This document shows positions 1-10,400 of a stretch of DNA of 64,000 bases, one piece after another (position 1 is the stretch's first letter; each line of letters starts with the position of its first letter). The translations under genes and the position numbers were made by a program. This stretch comes from Phytophthora colocasiae (taxonomy: Eukaryota > Oomycota > Peronosporomycetes > Peronosporales > Peronosporaceae): NCBI GenBank assembly GCA_018806915.1, contig JAGKQI010000052.1, positions 124,001 through 188,000 of the forward strand. Direction: 5' to 3'. The notes under the pieces are model-generated. The model was given only the letters and a program-made list of their open reading frames with translations. It searched no databases and was not told the DNA's origin.

Positions 1-272
1 CACACAGAAATGCAAGCACACGAGCAGCAAAAAGCCCCCAGCTCAAAAACAGCACGTTAATCGGTGCTTGAACTGGTCTTTCGCTCGTTAGTACAGTTTC
101 TGGCTCTTTCGGTCTGCAGCAGATGGAAGTGCTGCCCGCAAGTCGTGTGCTCGTGTGGTAGAGAGACCGGATAGCCGCCACCGCGCGCTTGACGGCCTCT
201 CCATTCAGGAATTCTCCCCCACGCTCTTGCATCCATTCGCAACAGCGTACAGGTTCACTCGGACTGACAGCA

Positions 273-1501
273 ATGGTCATGCAGACGCTCTCGCGTGCTC
301 TTTTGGGCCTCGCGATGCTCAACGGCGTCGCCCAGGGCTTTAACGTCTACGTGTCCAACATGTGCGATGAGGGTATGACCCTCGCCCAAGTGACGCCCAG
401 CGGCGTTCAAACGGAACAGGTTTCGGCCGGTGGCACCACCACCAAGTCGGTTCCTACCGGTTCAGCCTCGCACGTGTTTAAGTGGGGAACGGGCGCTCAG
501 GCTACTTTGGCCGAGTTCTCTGCTCAAGGAGGTATGGCTTGGTTCGACATCAGTATCATCCCTACGGGTACCAAGAGCGGTGTACGTTTAATCTTTTTCG
601 CTGTTCGATATATACTTCTTCTCTCCCGTGCTAACGTCATGTGTCATTCCGTTATCTTCAGCCTGGTTACTGTGGCAGTCTGCAGGAATGCAAGGACGTC
701 ACCGGCGGCGTCGGCTTTAACGTCGCCATGCAGATCACCCCGCACACGCAGGACGGCGCGCGTTGCGTGGAACTCACGTGCATGGCTGACGGATGCGAAG
801 ACGGTTACCAGTACCCCAAGGACGACACCAAGACGCACACGTGCCATATTAACACGGACTTCGACTTGACGTTCTGCCCCGGTGGAACTGGCGGTTCGAC
901 GCCCGCTCCGACGCCGGCCCCGACGCCGTCGCCGACTCCTACCCCAACTCCCACGCCAACTCCCACGCCAACGCCTACGCCAACTCCTACGCCGACATCG
1001 ACACCTAGTTCGACGCCTGCACCTGAGGAGCAGCAGACTCAGCAGTCGGCGTCGGCTTCTGCTGGTTCGGCCGGTCAGTACCAGAACCAGGGAAGCGCCA
1101 CGCAGTCGTCCAAGTCTGATTCGGGCACGAACGGCGAAGCTGGAGTTACCAACCTGCGCAAGGTGAACGCTGAGAGTGTGCAGAGCCCCACGACGCAACA
1201 GAACACGCCGTCCACGGACAGCACCCAGCAGATTGGCGGAACGACCCCTGCTGCCGACTCGAAGGAAGATGAAGTGCAGAAGGTTAACACCCAGTCGTCG
1301 GTCAACGGCACGGGCGGTACGGCGTGGGTTGTCTTGTCAATCGGTTGTTTCGTTGGTATGGTGGCTGCCGCTGCCATCTTCGTGGTGCGTAAGAAGAAGG
1401 CTGCTCTTGACGAGCTGGAAAGCAAGACCCCGGTCTCCACGACGGCCCACGGAGCTCTCGCCACTTTCCGCACCCCGCGTGACAACGTCAGCGTGCTGTA
1501 G
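273..1501 (+). CDS. Membrane-anchored thaumatin-like secreted protein
   Basis: Two exons, 273-581 and 662-1501, separated by an 80-bp intron (GTACGT donor, CTAAC branch-like site near 631, TTCAG acceptor); the junction is in phase and gives 382 residues. The start at 273 is followed by a hydrophobic signal peptide ([17 protein letters not shown]). The ectodomain (about residues 22-190) is cysteine-rich and has the [14 protein letters not shown] and [11 protein letters not shown] motifs that resemble the 'YDISLVDGFN' core of thaumatin-like/BYS1-type fungal proteins. It is followed by a long Pro-Thr stalk (STPAPTP then repeated PT), a Ser/Gln-rich spacer, and a single membrane segment near the C-terminus ([20 protein letters not shown]) ending in a basic KKK stop-transfer. 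Expected topology is type I at the cell surface, with the thaumatin fold outside. The ligand or enzyme activity cannot be read from the sequence; the thaumatin family call is by motif only. Confidence 0.75.
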
Positions 1502-1750
1502 GCACACTCAAAAAGTTTTTGGATGTGGACATACACACTTTTTTTTATCTGTAGATACGGTAGCTAGCTAGCCGCGCGAAGTGGAAGCGCTCCAGGTGGC
1601 TGGCGATGAGAGAAGAGTTTTTGGTCATACAATCCCTGCTGTGTGTATGTCGATTTGGTTATTCTCTTGCAACATTTTTTTTATCTTTAGTCAATCTTAG
1701 CACTTCTCCTTTTTCGTGAAACTCCTGACTCTCCATAACTTGAATGGAAC

Positions 1751-4263
1751 ATGGAGAAGCCTCACGTCACACAGGAAGATGACGGACGAGAAGTCTTTTC
1801 GAATGAAGGTCCTTTACGTCGAAAGTCGTTTTTATCTAGCTCTTCTTCTGCTTCCCAGAAAAAGGTTTATCCGACTAACTCGGTGCCGGAACTGAGCATC
1901 AAAAGCTCCAGTCTCGAGAAGAAATCAAGTAAATACAGCAAGACGGAAGCCCAGACGAAGGCTCAAGGCAGTTCTCGATCTCTTGGAGTTGCATTAGTGA
2001 TTGGCTTTGGGGTTTCTGTCTGTTTAGCTTGGAGTCTTTGGCTCATTCTACTCAACATCGCGCCTAATGATACTGTGAACCGAGTGATGGACACAGAAAC
2101 CTTCGACTATGGTTCGTTCTGGCTCATGATTAAACCTTCAGCCGCTTTGGTTGGACTTGCTACTGTTGGTCTCTCGGTGGTCGCACTGGGATATCTCGCA
2201 GTGCTGATAAAATTGCTGCTGAGTTTCCGACACAACTCAAAGAAAGCGTATGTGCTGAATGCTTCGAGTAAAAGGGTTCTCTCCTCTCTGAAGGGGAAGG
2301 TTCTTGAAGCCAAGCCGAACATTTTCTCGACAGCTATTCAAGTTGCTACGTCCGTCGTGAATGTAGACAGCTCAGCGAAGAAATATTTCGTAAGTTGGTT
2401 GGATATCTTGAGGATATTCTGTTGTGACTGATCTTGTTTTGCAGAAAGTTGTCATGAAATTCGGAGATTTAGCACTGGAAACGGTGCTTTTGTATCAAAT
2501 GTTGGAATCCGGATCACCAGCGCCGCTCATTGGGATTTTTACAGTAGTGGTGGCTTCTAACGCTCTCTCGTGTGCTGCTATGATGTTTGTTCCGTACGAG
2601 AATGCGCCACTTGCCGAGATTCTTATCGATATTCTGTAAGTTTATTTCTTTTTGATTGTGTGAAATGGAAAGTCTTATCTTTCTGGCATTTTGTAGATTT
2701 GACTTCCTCATCATCGTGGGATGCCCCATGCTTGTGGTTTTATACTGTCTATCAACTTTCACCTTTGATCGGGAAAAATTCGCTATAAATTTGGCAGTTT
2801 TCCCCGCTGGATGGTTCGAACAAAGCGCAAGTGTGATCGCAGACCCCGTGGAGACCGCTGTGATCTATAAAAGTCTGAAATCTTTGAGGATAATGTCCGC
2901 CTTGGACTTCTTTACCCGTATGGGTGTCAATATCACGTTGTGTTATCGTCTTTTCAAAGTTGTGGACCTGATTCAAGACCCACGGAAACAGCAAAGCAGT
3001 GTTTACCCGAAGAAACATCGATTATCCGTTGGAGTTTTCGTGATTTTCGCTGTTTTTCTCGTGATTTTTGTCGAAGAGAGTATGAGGACGTCGGATGTGG
3101 CTTGTCAGGCTCATCCAGAATGTGTCGTCAAAGCGAGAAGATGGACGCGACTCAGTTCGGGGTCGTTGACTCAATGTCCGTGTTTGATGCTGATCGATCG
3201 AGATATCGCCCCCAAAATGTACTCAGAGTGGGAAAATCCTACGAATGTGACGGAAAAAGTGGCACAATTGGCATCTACAGGGGATCTACAGACCCTCCAA
3301 CTTACAAACCGCTATTTGGCTGTGTTACCGGACGAACTTCGCCGTTGTACGAACTTAAGACACCTGTAAGTGGATTATCTTCACTTTCTGCAGATTTTAT
3401 TTCTAACTACTTTGACTAGCTCGTTGGAGTACACGCACACCCAAGCATTCCCAGAATGGATTGGCGAACTCAAGTTGATCGAATTTCTGTAAGTTTTGAA
3501 ATCCTTGTTTGTTTCGATCTAACGGTATTTTTATAGGCACGTTGAGAGCAAATTCTCGAGTCCGATGGTAGTGCTTCCGGACAATATGTTCGACGACATG
3601 GCTTCACTTACATTTATCCACTTTGCAGCGTTCATTCCCATGACGAAATTACCCTCGATGTGGGGGTTAACTAACCTCAAATCTCTCACTTTGGCAGTAT
3701 TTTTCTTTCTTGAAGAAATTCCGGATTTCGACAGATTACAGAATCTCGAGCGTCTGGTACTTGCGTCGATGCCAGGGATGAATTATTTACCAGATTTTTC
3801 AACGGCGACGAACTTAAAGTCTTTTGCTGCGTCAGATCGTGGAGCCTGGTGCTGCAATGGCTTCCTCGGTGACTGTAACTTAAGTGATGGGAAATGTGGA
3901 GTTCATCCAGTATGGGGAAGTCCCGCTGTATCCTGTTTAGCGTCTGATCGAACGGATAAAGTGGCTACAGAGGCGACTTTAGCAGCGATGAAAAGGTTTA
4001 ACGCTACGATTTGTGGTCCAGTACTTCAATTTGGAGTGTTGGAAGGCCCACCGACTCCGGATATTATGGCTCCGTGTAACGGGACAATGTACAAACAATG
4101 TCCAAGAGATGATAAGATGGAGTCCATGTGCTACAACGCGAGATTTATGGGGATTGCATGCACGACGAACCGGTTTCCTATTGAAATGCGACGACGGCAA
4201 ATTGCTCAAGGAGTGGGGGATCGTTGTGATCCAGAAAATGAAGCTTGGCTAGGATGCAAATAA
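1751..4263 (+). CDS. Multi-pass membrane leucine-rich repeat protein
   Basis: Five exons: 1751-2389, 2445-2635, 2697-3365, 3420-3488 and 3537-4263, joined in frame to 764 residues; all four introns are 49-61 bp with GT..AG ends. The N-terminal 70 residues are Ser/Lys-rich and cytosolic-looking. At least five hydrophobic segments follow (for example ALVIGFGVSVCLAWSLWLIL, VGLATVGLSVVALGYLAVLI, FLIIVGCPMLVVLYCL and VGVFVIFAVFLVIFV). After the last segment come LRR units (DLQTLQLTNRYLAVLPDEL, then LRHLSLEYT.. and LIEFLHVES..) and a Cys-rich C-terminal domain (WCCNGFLGDCNLSDGKCGVH) that is probably extracellular. No kinase domain is present, so signalling would need a partner. This architecture fits the LRR membrane proteins common in oomycetes; the function is unknown. 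Confidence 0.75.
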
Positions 4264-4481
4264 AACATGCTTAATTAAAAAACATTTACAAATTGCTCCT
4301 TGCACTCAAGGCTTGTGGTTAGTATCGCGAAAAACTCAAGTCAACCAAATACGGAACTATATTACCAGGGGAGATTGAAATCATTCTTAGATATATGTAG
4401 CAGCATTAGTAGTTATGCCTTCATTGTTCCAACAGCGCGCCTGTATCGAAATACTGCAGAGATGCGTTGATACTATCGATA

Positions 4482-4830
4482 TCAGTCGAAAAACTCCCCC
4501 AAACTTGCTAGATCCATCTCCTGTGTGAATATTTGTTTGTGTACGATATTCTGCAGCAAGTAGATCACTTGCGTCTGGCTTGTCAACGTCGTCTTCAATG
4601 TGCGGTTTGCCGTCTCAGACCGAAGTCTGGCTTGAAAGTGGGTCTTAGCCAAGTTCATCCACTCGGAGCCTTCAGCAGCATCCGCCTCAGCTTGAGGGAA
4701 ACCTTTGTCTCACGTTTCCAGCTTGACCCTCTTCTCCTCTAGCTCCTGTACGTATTTCCGCAAGTACAAAAGCTCGGCTTTCTTACGCTGCTGAAGTCTT
4801 GTCGACGAGCTGTTTTGTTGACAATGACAG
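4482..4830 (-). pseudogene. Relic of a bZIP-like transcription factor
   Basis: Reading the minus strand from about 4800 gives RLQQRKKAELLYLRKYVQEL, a basic stretch running into a leucine-zipper-like helix, then EEKRVKLET, an in-frame TGA, and a second helical block with SEWMNLAKTHFQARL and ETANRTLKTTL. This order (basic/zipper helix, a tryptophan, then a basic helix with NRxLK) resembles the large oomycete bZIP-like family often annotated as M96 mating-specific. It lacks a start codon, carries the internal stop and ends at 4482 without the expected C-terminal domain. I read it as a decayed fragment. The sequence upstream to about 5117 has short ORFs on both strands that I cannot assign. Confidence 0.45.
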
Positions 4831-5143
4831 ATCCAAGATGTCACTTCGGTTTGAGTTCAAGCAAGGTGACTTTATCATTCCGTACATTGGCTTCTTCGAG
4901 TGGAATGGTGAATATCACAGCTCTGAGGCAGCTCGTGAAAAACAGCGAGTCCTTTGGGAAAGCAGAGGTTCCGTTCAGCGACGAACACTTCCAGGCCAAC
5001 CTAGAAAAAGCCTGGCCGCTTTGCTTCAAGGCACACAAAATAAAGCAAGACAGATTGATAAAACACCCATTCATTTCTTCAGCTCAAGTTCATGTACGTG
5101 GAGCTGTTTCTTCCTAAACTCACGGGTTTCGATCCACTTGTCC

Positions 5144-5755
5144 TTAGTCCTCACCTCCCATTTGCGGCACTTCCTCAGCTTTTTCTCCTTCTTCTTCTTC
5201 TCCCCATTCCTCTTCTCCTTCCTCACCCCATTCTCCTCCTTCTTCACTTCCCACCGTAGTTCCTTCGCGACTACTCAAATGTGAGCCAACTTCTCCGTCT
5301 CCGAACGTATGATTCCCATAGTCTCCAACTGTAGCGTTCCCAAAGCCACTGCCGCTCCCATCTCCTTCGTTCTTGGATTCATTGCGGTTCCTGTAACACT
5401 CGAAGCCGTTTTTACACTTCTCCTTGTCACCACTGAACATGCAGTACGTCGACGCCCTCATTGAGCACCAGCCATAACCGATAGAGCTCCAGCCGAACTG
5501 AGCTTCCATCGCCATCGCTTCTTCATTGTCACTCATAGTCGTCACCTCCAACGTCATGGGTTCCCCTCCGTTGCCGTTCATAGCGAACACGTCCACTGCA
5601 GCAATACATCCGACGAAAAGTGCAACCGCTCCGAAAACTCCGATCAAAGTCCGGATCGTATGACGACGCTGTCTCATGCGGTTGACATCACGTTGAGCTG
5701 CTTGTTGGTGCGCGGACAGCAGCATCGCTGCTTCCTCCCCACGTTCGGCCCTCAT
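5144..5755 (-). CDS. Small single-pass membrane protein, acidic C-terminus
   Basis: A 203-residue ORF with ATG at 5755. Residues 1-34 are basic (RDVNRMRQRRHT). A strong membrane segment follows at about 36-58 (LIGVFGAVALFVGCIAAVDVF), with no signal-peptide cleavage motif, suggesting a type II signal anchor. The distal part has six cysteines within about 40 residues (GWCSMRASTYCMFSGDKEKC then NGFECYRN), several NxS/T glycosylation sequons, and ends in a Gly/Glu-rich tail. This suits an extracellular or lumenal Cys-knot-like domain on an acidic tail. No family is recognised. The low-complexity tail (GEEG/EEEE) makes the downstream reading frame less certain. Confidence 0.5.
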   Translation of the reverse strand: MRAERGEEAAMLLSAHQQAAQRDVNRMRQRRHTIRTLIGVFGAVALFVGCIAAVDVFAMNGNGGEPMTLEVTTMSDNEEAMAMEAQFGWSSIGYGWCSMRASTYCMFSGDKEKCKNGFECYRNRNESKNEGDGSGSGFGNATVGDYGNHTFGDGEVGSHLSSREGTTVGSEEGGEWGEEGEEEWGEEEEGEKAEEVPQMGGED

Positions 5756-6269
5756 GACGGAAATTCCTCGACTACTTTTGACACCTTTGGATCAAGTCGA
5801 AGTATGGCAAAAGTATTGGAAAAAACCATGAGTCCCTTTGGATCTTAAGGTATGGAGATCCTCATGATCAACGGTTCACATGCACCGACGATTAATACCA
5901 AGAGACGCTGGAGACCCTTCTCCAAAGTGACGGATACCGAGAAGACCTCCACCGCTCATTTCTCGAATTGACATTTTCGTTTTATAAATTTTAAAAGAAT
6001 TGTAGGGAAAGGCGTATGATACGCCTTTCCCTAATATTAGATACGCCGCGTATCTAATATTTTATTGATAGTATAAACTTTGATTTCCATGATATATTTT
6101 GTCGGGAGGACAATGTGAATAAACGTCATTGAAAAAGCTACCCAACGTCTTAGACCACTTCGCCAGTATGATTCTCATACTGCTATCCGTAGGTTCTGGA
6201 TATCTGGTAAGGCGTTGCTAATCCTGATCTTATTGACTTCATTCTGAACGTCTTGATCCATTTCAGATG
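5756..6269. other. Intergenic, with twin palindrome
   Basis: No gene is seen. The stretch is AT-rich in the middle and holds the pair of adjacent palindromes listed separately at 6005-6061. It ends in GATG, the target site duplicated by the gypsy element that starts at 6270. Confidence 0.6.
6005..6061. repeat. Two back-to-back perfect palindromes
   Basis: Palindrome 1 (6005-6031) has 12-bp arms GGGAAAGGCGTA around TGA. Palindrome 2 (6033-6061) has 12-bp arms AATATTAGATAC around GCCGC. Only one base separates them. There is no T-run suggesting a terminator and no neighbouring gene end, so its role is unknown; it could be the end of a foldback element. Confidence 0.8.
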
Positions 6270-6534
6270 TGTTGTCGCCGTGGCAACACTGTGAGGTTGT
6301 AGATGGGATCAAGCCCAGCAACAACATCACTGCAGAAGAATCGAGAAACAAGTACAGACGGTTAGACCGCAGACGGTTGCTGCAAACACAGACGGTTGTA
6401 GCAAAGCACGGAAGTGCACTAACCGTCCATAAAGCCTCCAGGACATGCATATCAAAGAAGAGCAGCTAGTGCAGGAGGTAAGGAACTGCTCAATACATTA
6501 TCACTTCTACATTTTCCATTTGGGAGCCATAACA
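6270..6534 (+). repeat. 5' LTR of gypsy element
   Basis: 265 bp, TG...CA. It matches the two parts of the 3' LTR at 11739-11937 and 12327-12385. It contains three nearby copies of CAGACGGTT (6353-6398), a possible regulatory repeat. Confidence 0.85.
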
Positions 6535-6563
6535 AAGAATTCTTTAGCTGGATAGCTACCAGC

Positions 6564-7235
6564 ATGGAAGATCCTGACGACGCGATGGCAGCAGTCCCAG
6601 CCGGGGGAATGCCTGTCGCTGTCTACCCTCCACTACCACCGGGATCGGAACGTGAATTGCGAATGATGCAAGAAACAACAACTCGGACGGCAGTCATCCA
6701 AGGAGTCGAGACAAATCGTCAAGTGGAAGCCCTGGCCCAACACTCTGCTGCAGCGCATCAACGGAATGCGGAACAAATTGGCCAGGTCCGGCTTCAGCAA
6801 GACCGACTTGCTGCTCAAACTTCAGAATATCTTCAAGCACAACATGACCGTCAGGCCGCACTGATGGAGCAGCAAAACGAGATGCGGCGTCAAATGGACG
6901 AGCACCGCAGATATCTGGAAGAGCAATACAAGATTCTGAAGGAGGCTGAACAAGCTGTTGGCCTTCAAGGACAGAGGCTGGAAAGCTTAGCAGAAGCTGT
7001 TCAGCCGCACTTACAAACCCGCTGGGGTGCTTTTGCTCAAGGAGCAGAGCAGGCAGCTGATGGAAGAATGTCCGAAGCTGCTGCAGTCACGGTGGCTGCA
7101 GGAACAAATCTCCCGGTGCCTCCGATTTATCGGGGGAGCTCTAAAAAGGAAAAAAGAGAGTTCATGGACAGCTATGCGATCTACACAAGACGCATAAAGG
7201 CGCTAAATCAAGGAACTCAGGCTAAGTTTTCGTGA
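6564..7235 (+). pseudogene. gag: Gypsy gag, N-terminal part (frameshifted)
   Basis: ATG at 6564, 30 bp inside the 5' LTR. The 223 residues are mostly a long Gln/Glu-rich coiled coil (about residues 30-140), as expected for capsid assembly. The frame stops at 7235 in the sequence AAGTTTTCGTGA; gag-like coding (PISACIEQGTLVRICDF, then EDEWKNYFLSARN) continues in the next frame from 7235 to about 7395, and again in a third frame from 7408. Two single-base indels, near 7228 and near 7390, therefore break gag. The run of Ts at the first site could in principle be a programmed slip, but the second break argues for damage or sequence error. Confidence 0.7.
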
Positions 7236-7407
7236 TGCCAATTAGCGCGTGCATCGAGCAAGGCACATTGGTTAGGATCTGTGATTTTGAGCTTTTCAAG
7301 GCGGAGACGGAAATCACAGAGGACGAGTGGAAAAATTACTTTCTGTCGGCTCGTAACCCAGATAACACTGCCTACAAGACGCTGGAAAAGAAGTAAAGGC
7401 ACTTTGC

Positions 7408-10400
7408 ATGGACACCGAGTTACAGGATGCTGAATCACGGTTGTCTCGGCTTATGGCGGAGTTTTACGAGATACTGGATTGCCTTAACATGGAGGATGTC
7501 GTGCATACTGAGCCTAAGAAGGTGGTTGGATATCTCGTCGACGCTTTGAGACCGCCATCATTTAAAGCAGCGGTGAAAGACCAACTGAGCAGACAGTGTC
7601 ACAAAACAACCAAATCAAACCTGGCATTGTTTTTGAAGTGGCTTCGTGGCGAATTGGACGACTTCATGAGATTCGAAGCTCACATTTCAGCACACCCGCA
7701 TGGCAAGGGTGCTGGTAAACCTGCGGCAGCATCTAAGAAAGGGTTTGGTGGTGCACCTAGTACGACTAAGCCGCGACCAATATCCGATGATCATTCAGAC
7801 AAGACCACTAAAAAGCCAAAGTTAAAACCAACGGGTGATCGACCGCCAAAAAAGTGTTTCAAGTGCGGTGATCCAACACACGGTGTATTTCAGTGCCCCA
7901 ATGTTGCAAGTCCCACAGAAGCCAAGGAGATTTATGAGTCCACTACGGGGAAAAAAGTGATGAAACCTGTGTTAGCAGTGGCGCCAGTCGACTCGACGAG
8001 AGTGGAGTCGTCATCATCTCTTCCCTGCACGGTTATGGATATGGTGGAGACCGAGATTACTCCGGACAGTGCAGCTGAAGTATCGCTGGTGACAACAAAA
8101 TTGTTGAAGCAATTATCTGCAAAAGGAGTGTGGGTTAACCAGCAGGAAACTAGTGAAGGGTCGGCTATTGAGGGAGTTGGAAACAGTCCTGTACCAGTGA
8201 AGAGCAAAGTTAAGCTCGATCTGCGTTTCTCGACTCCTGGAGGGCCACTAGTACTCCGAAATGTGATCTGTTGGGTGACGGAAGGCCATCTACCGATCGG
8301 TGTGGGAGACCTACTACTGTCAAGGTGGATCATGGATCGGTTGGGGTATAGTCCTAAGAAATTACTGGCAGCGGCGCAACAAGTAAGTGTTGAGTGGGAT
8401 ATGGGTGACGTGGATGACAGCCCAAACCAAGGCGTTGCAAGTGTTTTAGCTTTTTCTGATGAACGACCACTCCAAACCGACGAAGAAGTTGCTTTGCGGG
8501 AAGACGAAGAGCGAGCGTGCTTTCCTGTTTTTGATGTGGACCAAGACAAGGAACGGGAGGAAATTAAAGCGATTCTTCTCGAAAAAGTTGACGAAGCACG
8601 AAAACTTGGTGCTACTCCTGAGTTTGTGAAGGAGCTGAGAAGCATTTTAATGCAGTTCATTGATGTTTTTCGGATTGTTGTTGGTCGTGATCCACCGGTG
8701 GATATGCCTCCAATGGAAGTAACCCTGAAACCCGGAACAACACCAGTGAAGTGCAAAGCGCGCAGATATTCTCCGGTGCACCGTGCATTTTTGAAGAAGC
8801 ATGTCGACGCTCTTATCGCAGCTGGTCTGTGCTACAGAAATCCGAAGAGTCGATGGAGTTCACCCCCTCATGTCGTAAACAAGCAAGAGGCAGGAGATCA
8901 TCGCATGACGGTAGATGTTAGAGGGGCTAATGCTTGCGTCGAGCAAATTGTTTGGCCAATGCCAATTCTGGAAGTTGCTTTTGAGCAATTACGTGGATCG
9001 TCGCGATATTTCTCCTTGGATTTCTTTAAAGGTTTTTGGCAGTTTGCGATGGCGATTGCGTGTCAGGAAATCTACTCGATCTTAACGGAGGAAGGTGTTA
9101 TTACACCAACTCGTGTGCTCATGGGAGGCACGAATAGCGTCGCATACGTACAGTCCACGGTCCAGCAAATGTTTGATGAGCTCTTTAACAACGGACTAAT
9201 GATTTGGATTGACGACTTACTGGGGTATGAGGACAGTGATGAAGGATTGCTCATTTTACTGAAAAAGGTTCTCAGTATCTGTTTGGACAAAGGACTGAAA
9301 CTTAACCCAAAGAAATGCAGCTTTTACTTGCGAGAAGCTCTTTGGTGCGGACGCGTTGTATCCGGCAAAGGTGTGAAGCACGATCCAGCGAGAATTGATG
9401 CACTGGTGAATCTCCCTGCACCAACAACGGGTCAGGAATTACAGCAATTTGTATGTGCGCTAAACTGGATGCGTGCTTCTCTACCAGCATTTAACAAGCT
9501 GATTGAGCCGCTAGTGAAAGTCATGGAGAGAGTCTATGAGCTACGTAAGAAAACTCGTGTGAGAGCAGTAAAACTATCCGATGTGGGGTGGGGTGACGAT
9601 GAAATCGCCGGTTTGAATCGATGCAAGCAAGCACTTCAAAGTGCGTTACTGTTGGCTCACCCAGACCCGAATAAACGTGTTTCGGTGTACACAGATGCTA
9701 GTGATGAGCACTGGGGTGCAGTGATCACACAAATTCCTCGGGATCAAGCACATCGGCCACTAAGTGAACAAGAACACGAGCCCCTGATGATGTTGAGTGG
9801 ATCTTTTTCGGGTGCAGCTCAGCGCTGGGCCATCGTGGAAAAAGAGGCCTATGCAATTGTGGAGACCTGCAGGCGAGCTGATTACCTGCTTCATCGACAA
9901 GATGGTTTTGATCTCTTTACAGACCATCGCAACTTACGCTACATTTTCGACCCACAGAGTGTAGTAAGTACAGTGCCCAAGTATACAGCCGACAAACTGC
10001 ATCGGTGGGCTATCATTCTGATGGCGTACAACTACAACATTCATGATATAACAGGGGAAGAGAATGTATGGGCGGATCTTTTGTCAAGGTGGGGATCAAC
10101 TCTGAAGACTATCTGTGCGATTCGACTGGTTTCACTACCTCTATCGCCACAACTAGATGAACAATTTGAATGGCCTACGGTGGCGGAGATTGTGGCAGTG
10201 CAGAATTCGGCAGATCCGCCTGCAGGATTCGACCGATCGGAGTCGGATTCGCTGTGGAGGAGCCCGGAAGGTAAAATCTGGATTCCCGATGCTGCTGTTG
10301 ACTTGCAAATCCGTACATGCGTCGTGGGGCATTTCGGCGTGGCGGGACATCGCGGCAGTGAGGTTACCATGAAACAGATCAGTGAAAATTTTGTGTGGAA

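Noticed and set aside
4815..5117. 100-codon plus-strand ORF next to the bZIP relic
   Set aside because: It starts with TTG, has no recognised motif, and overlaps equally open minus-strand frames.
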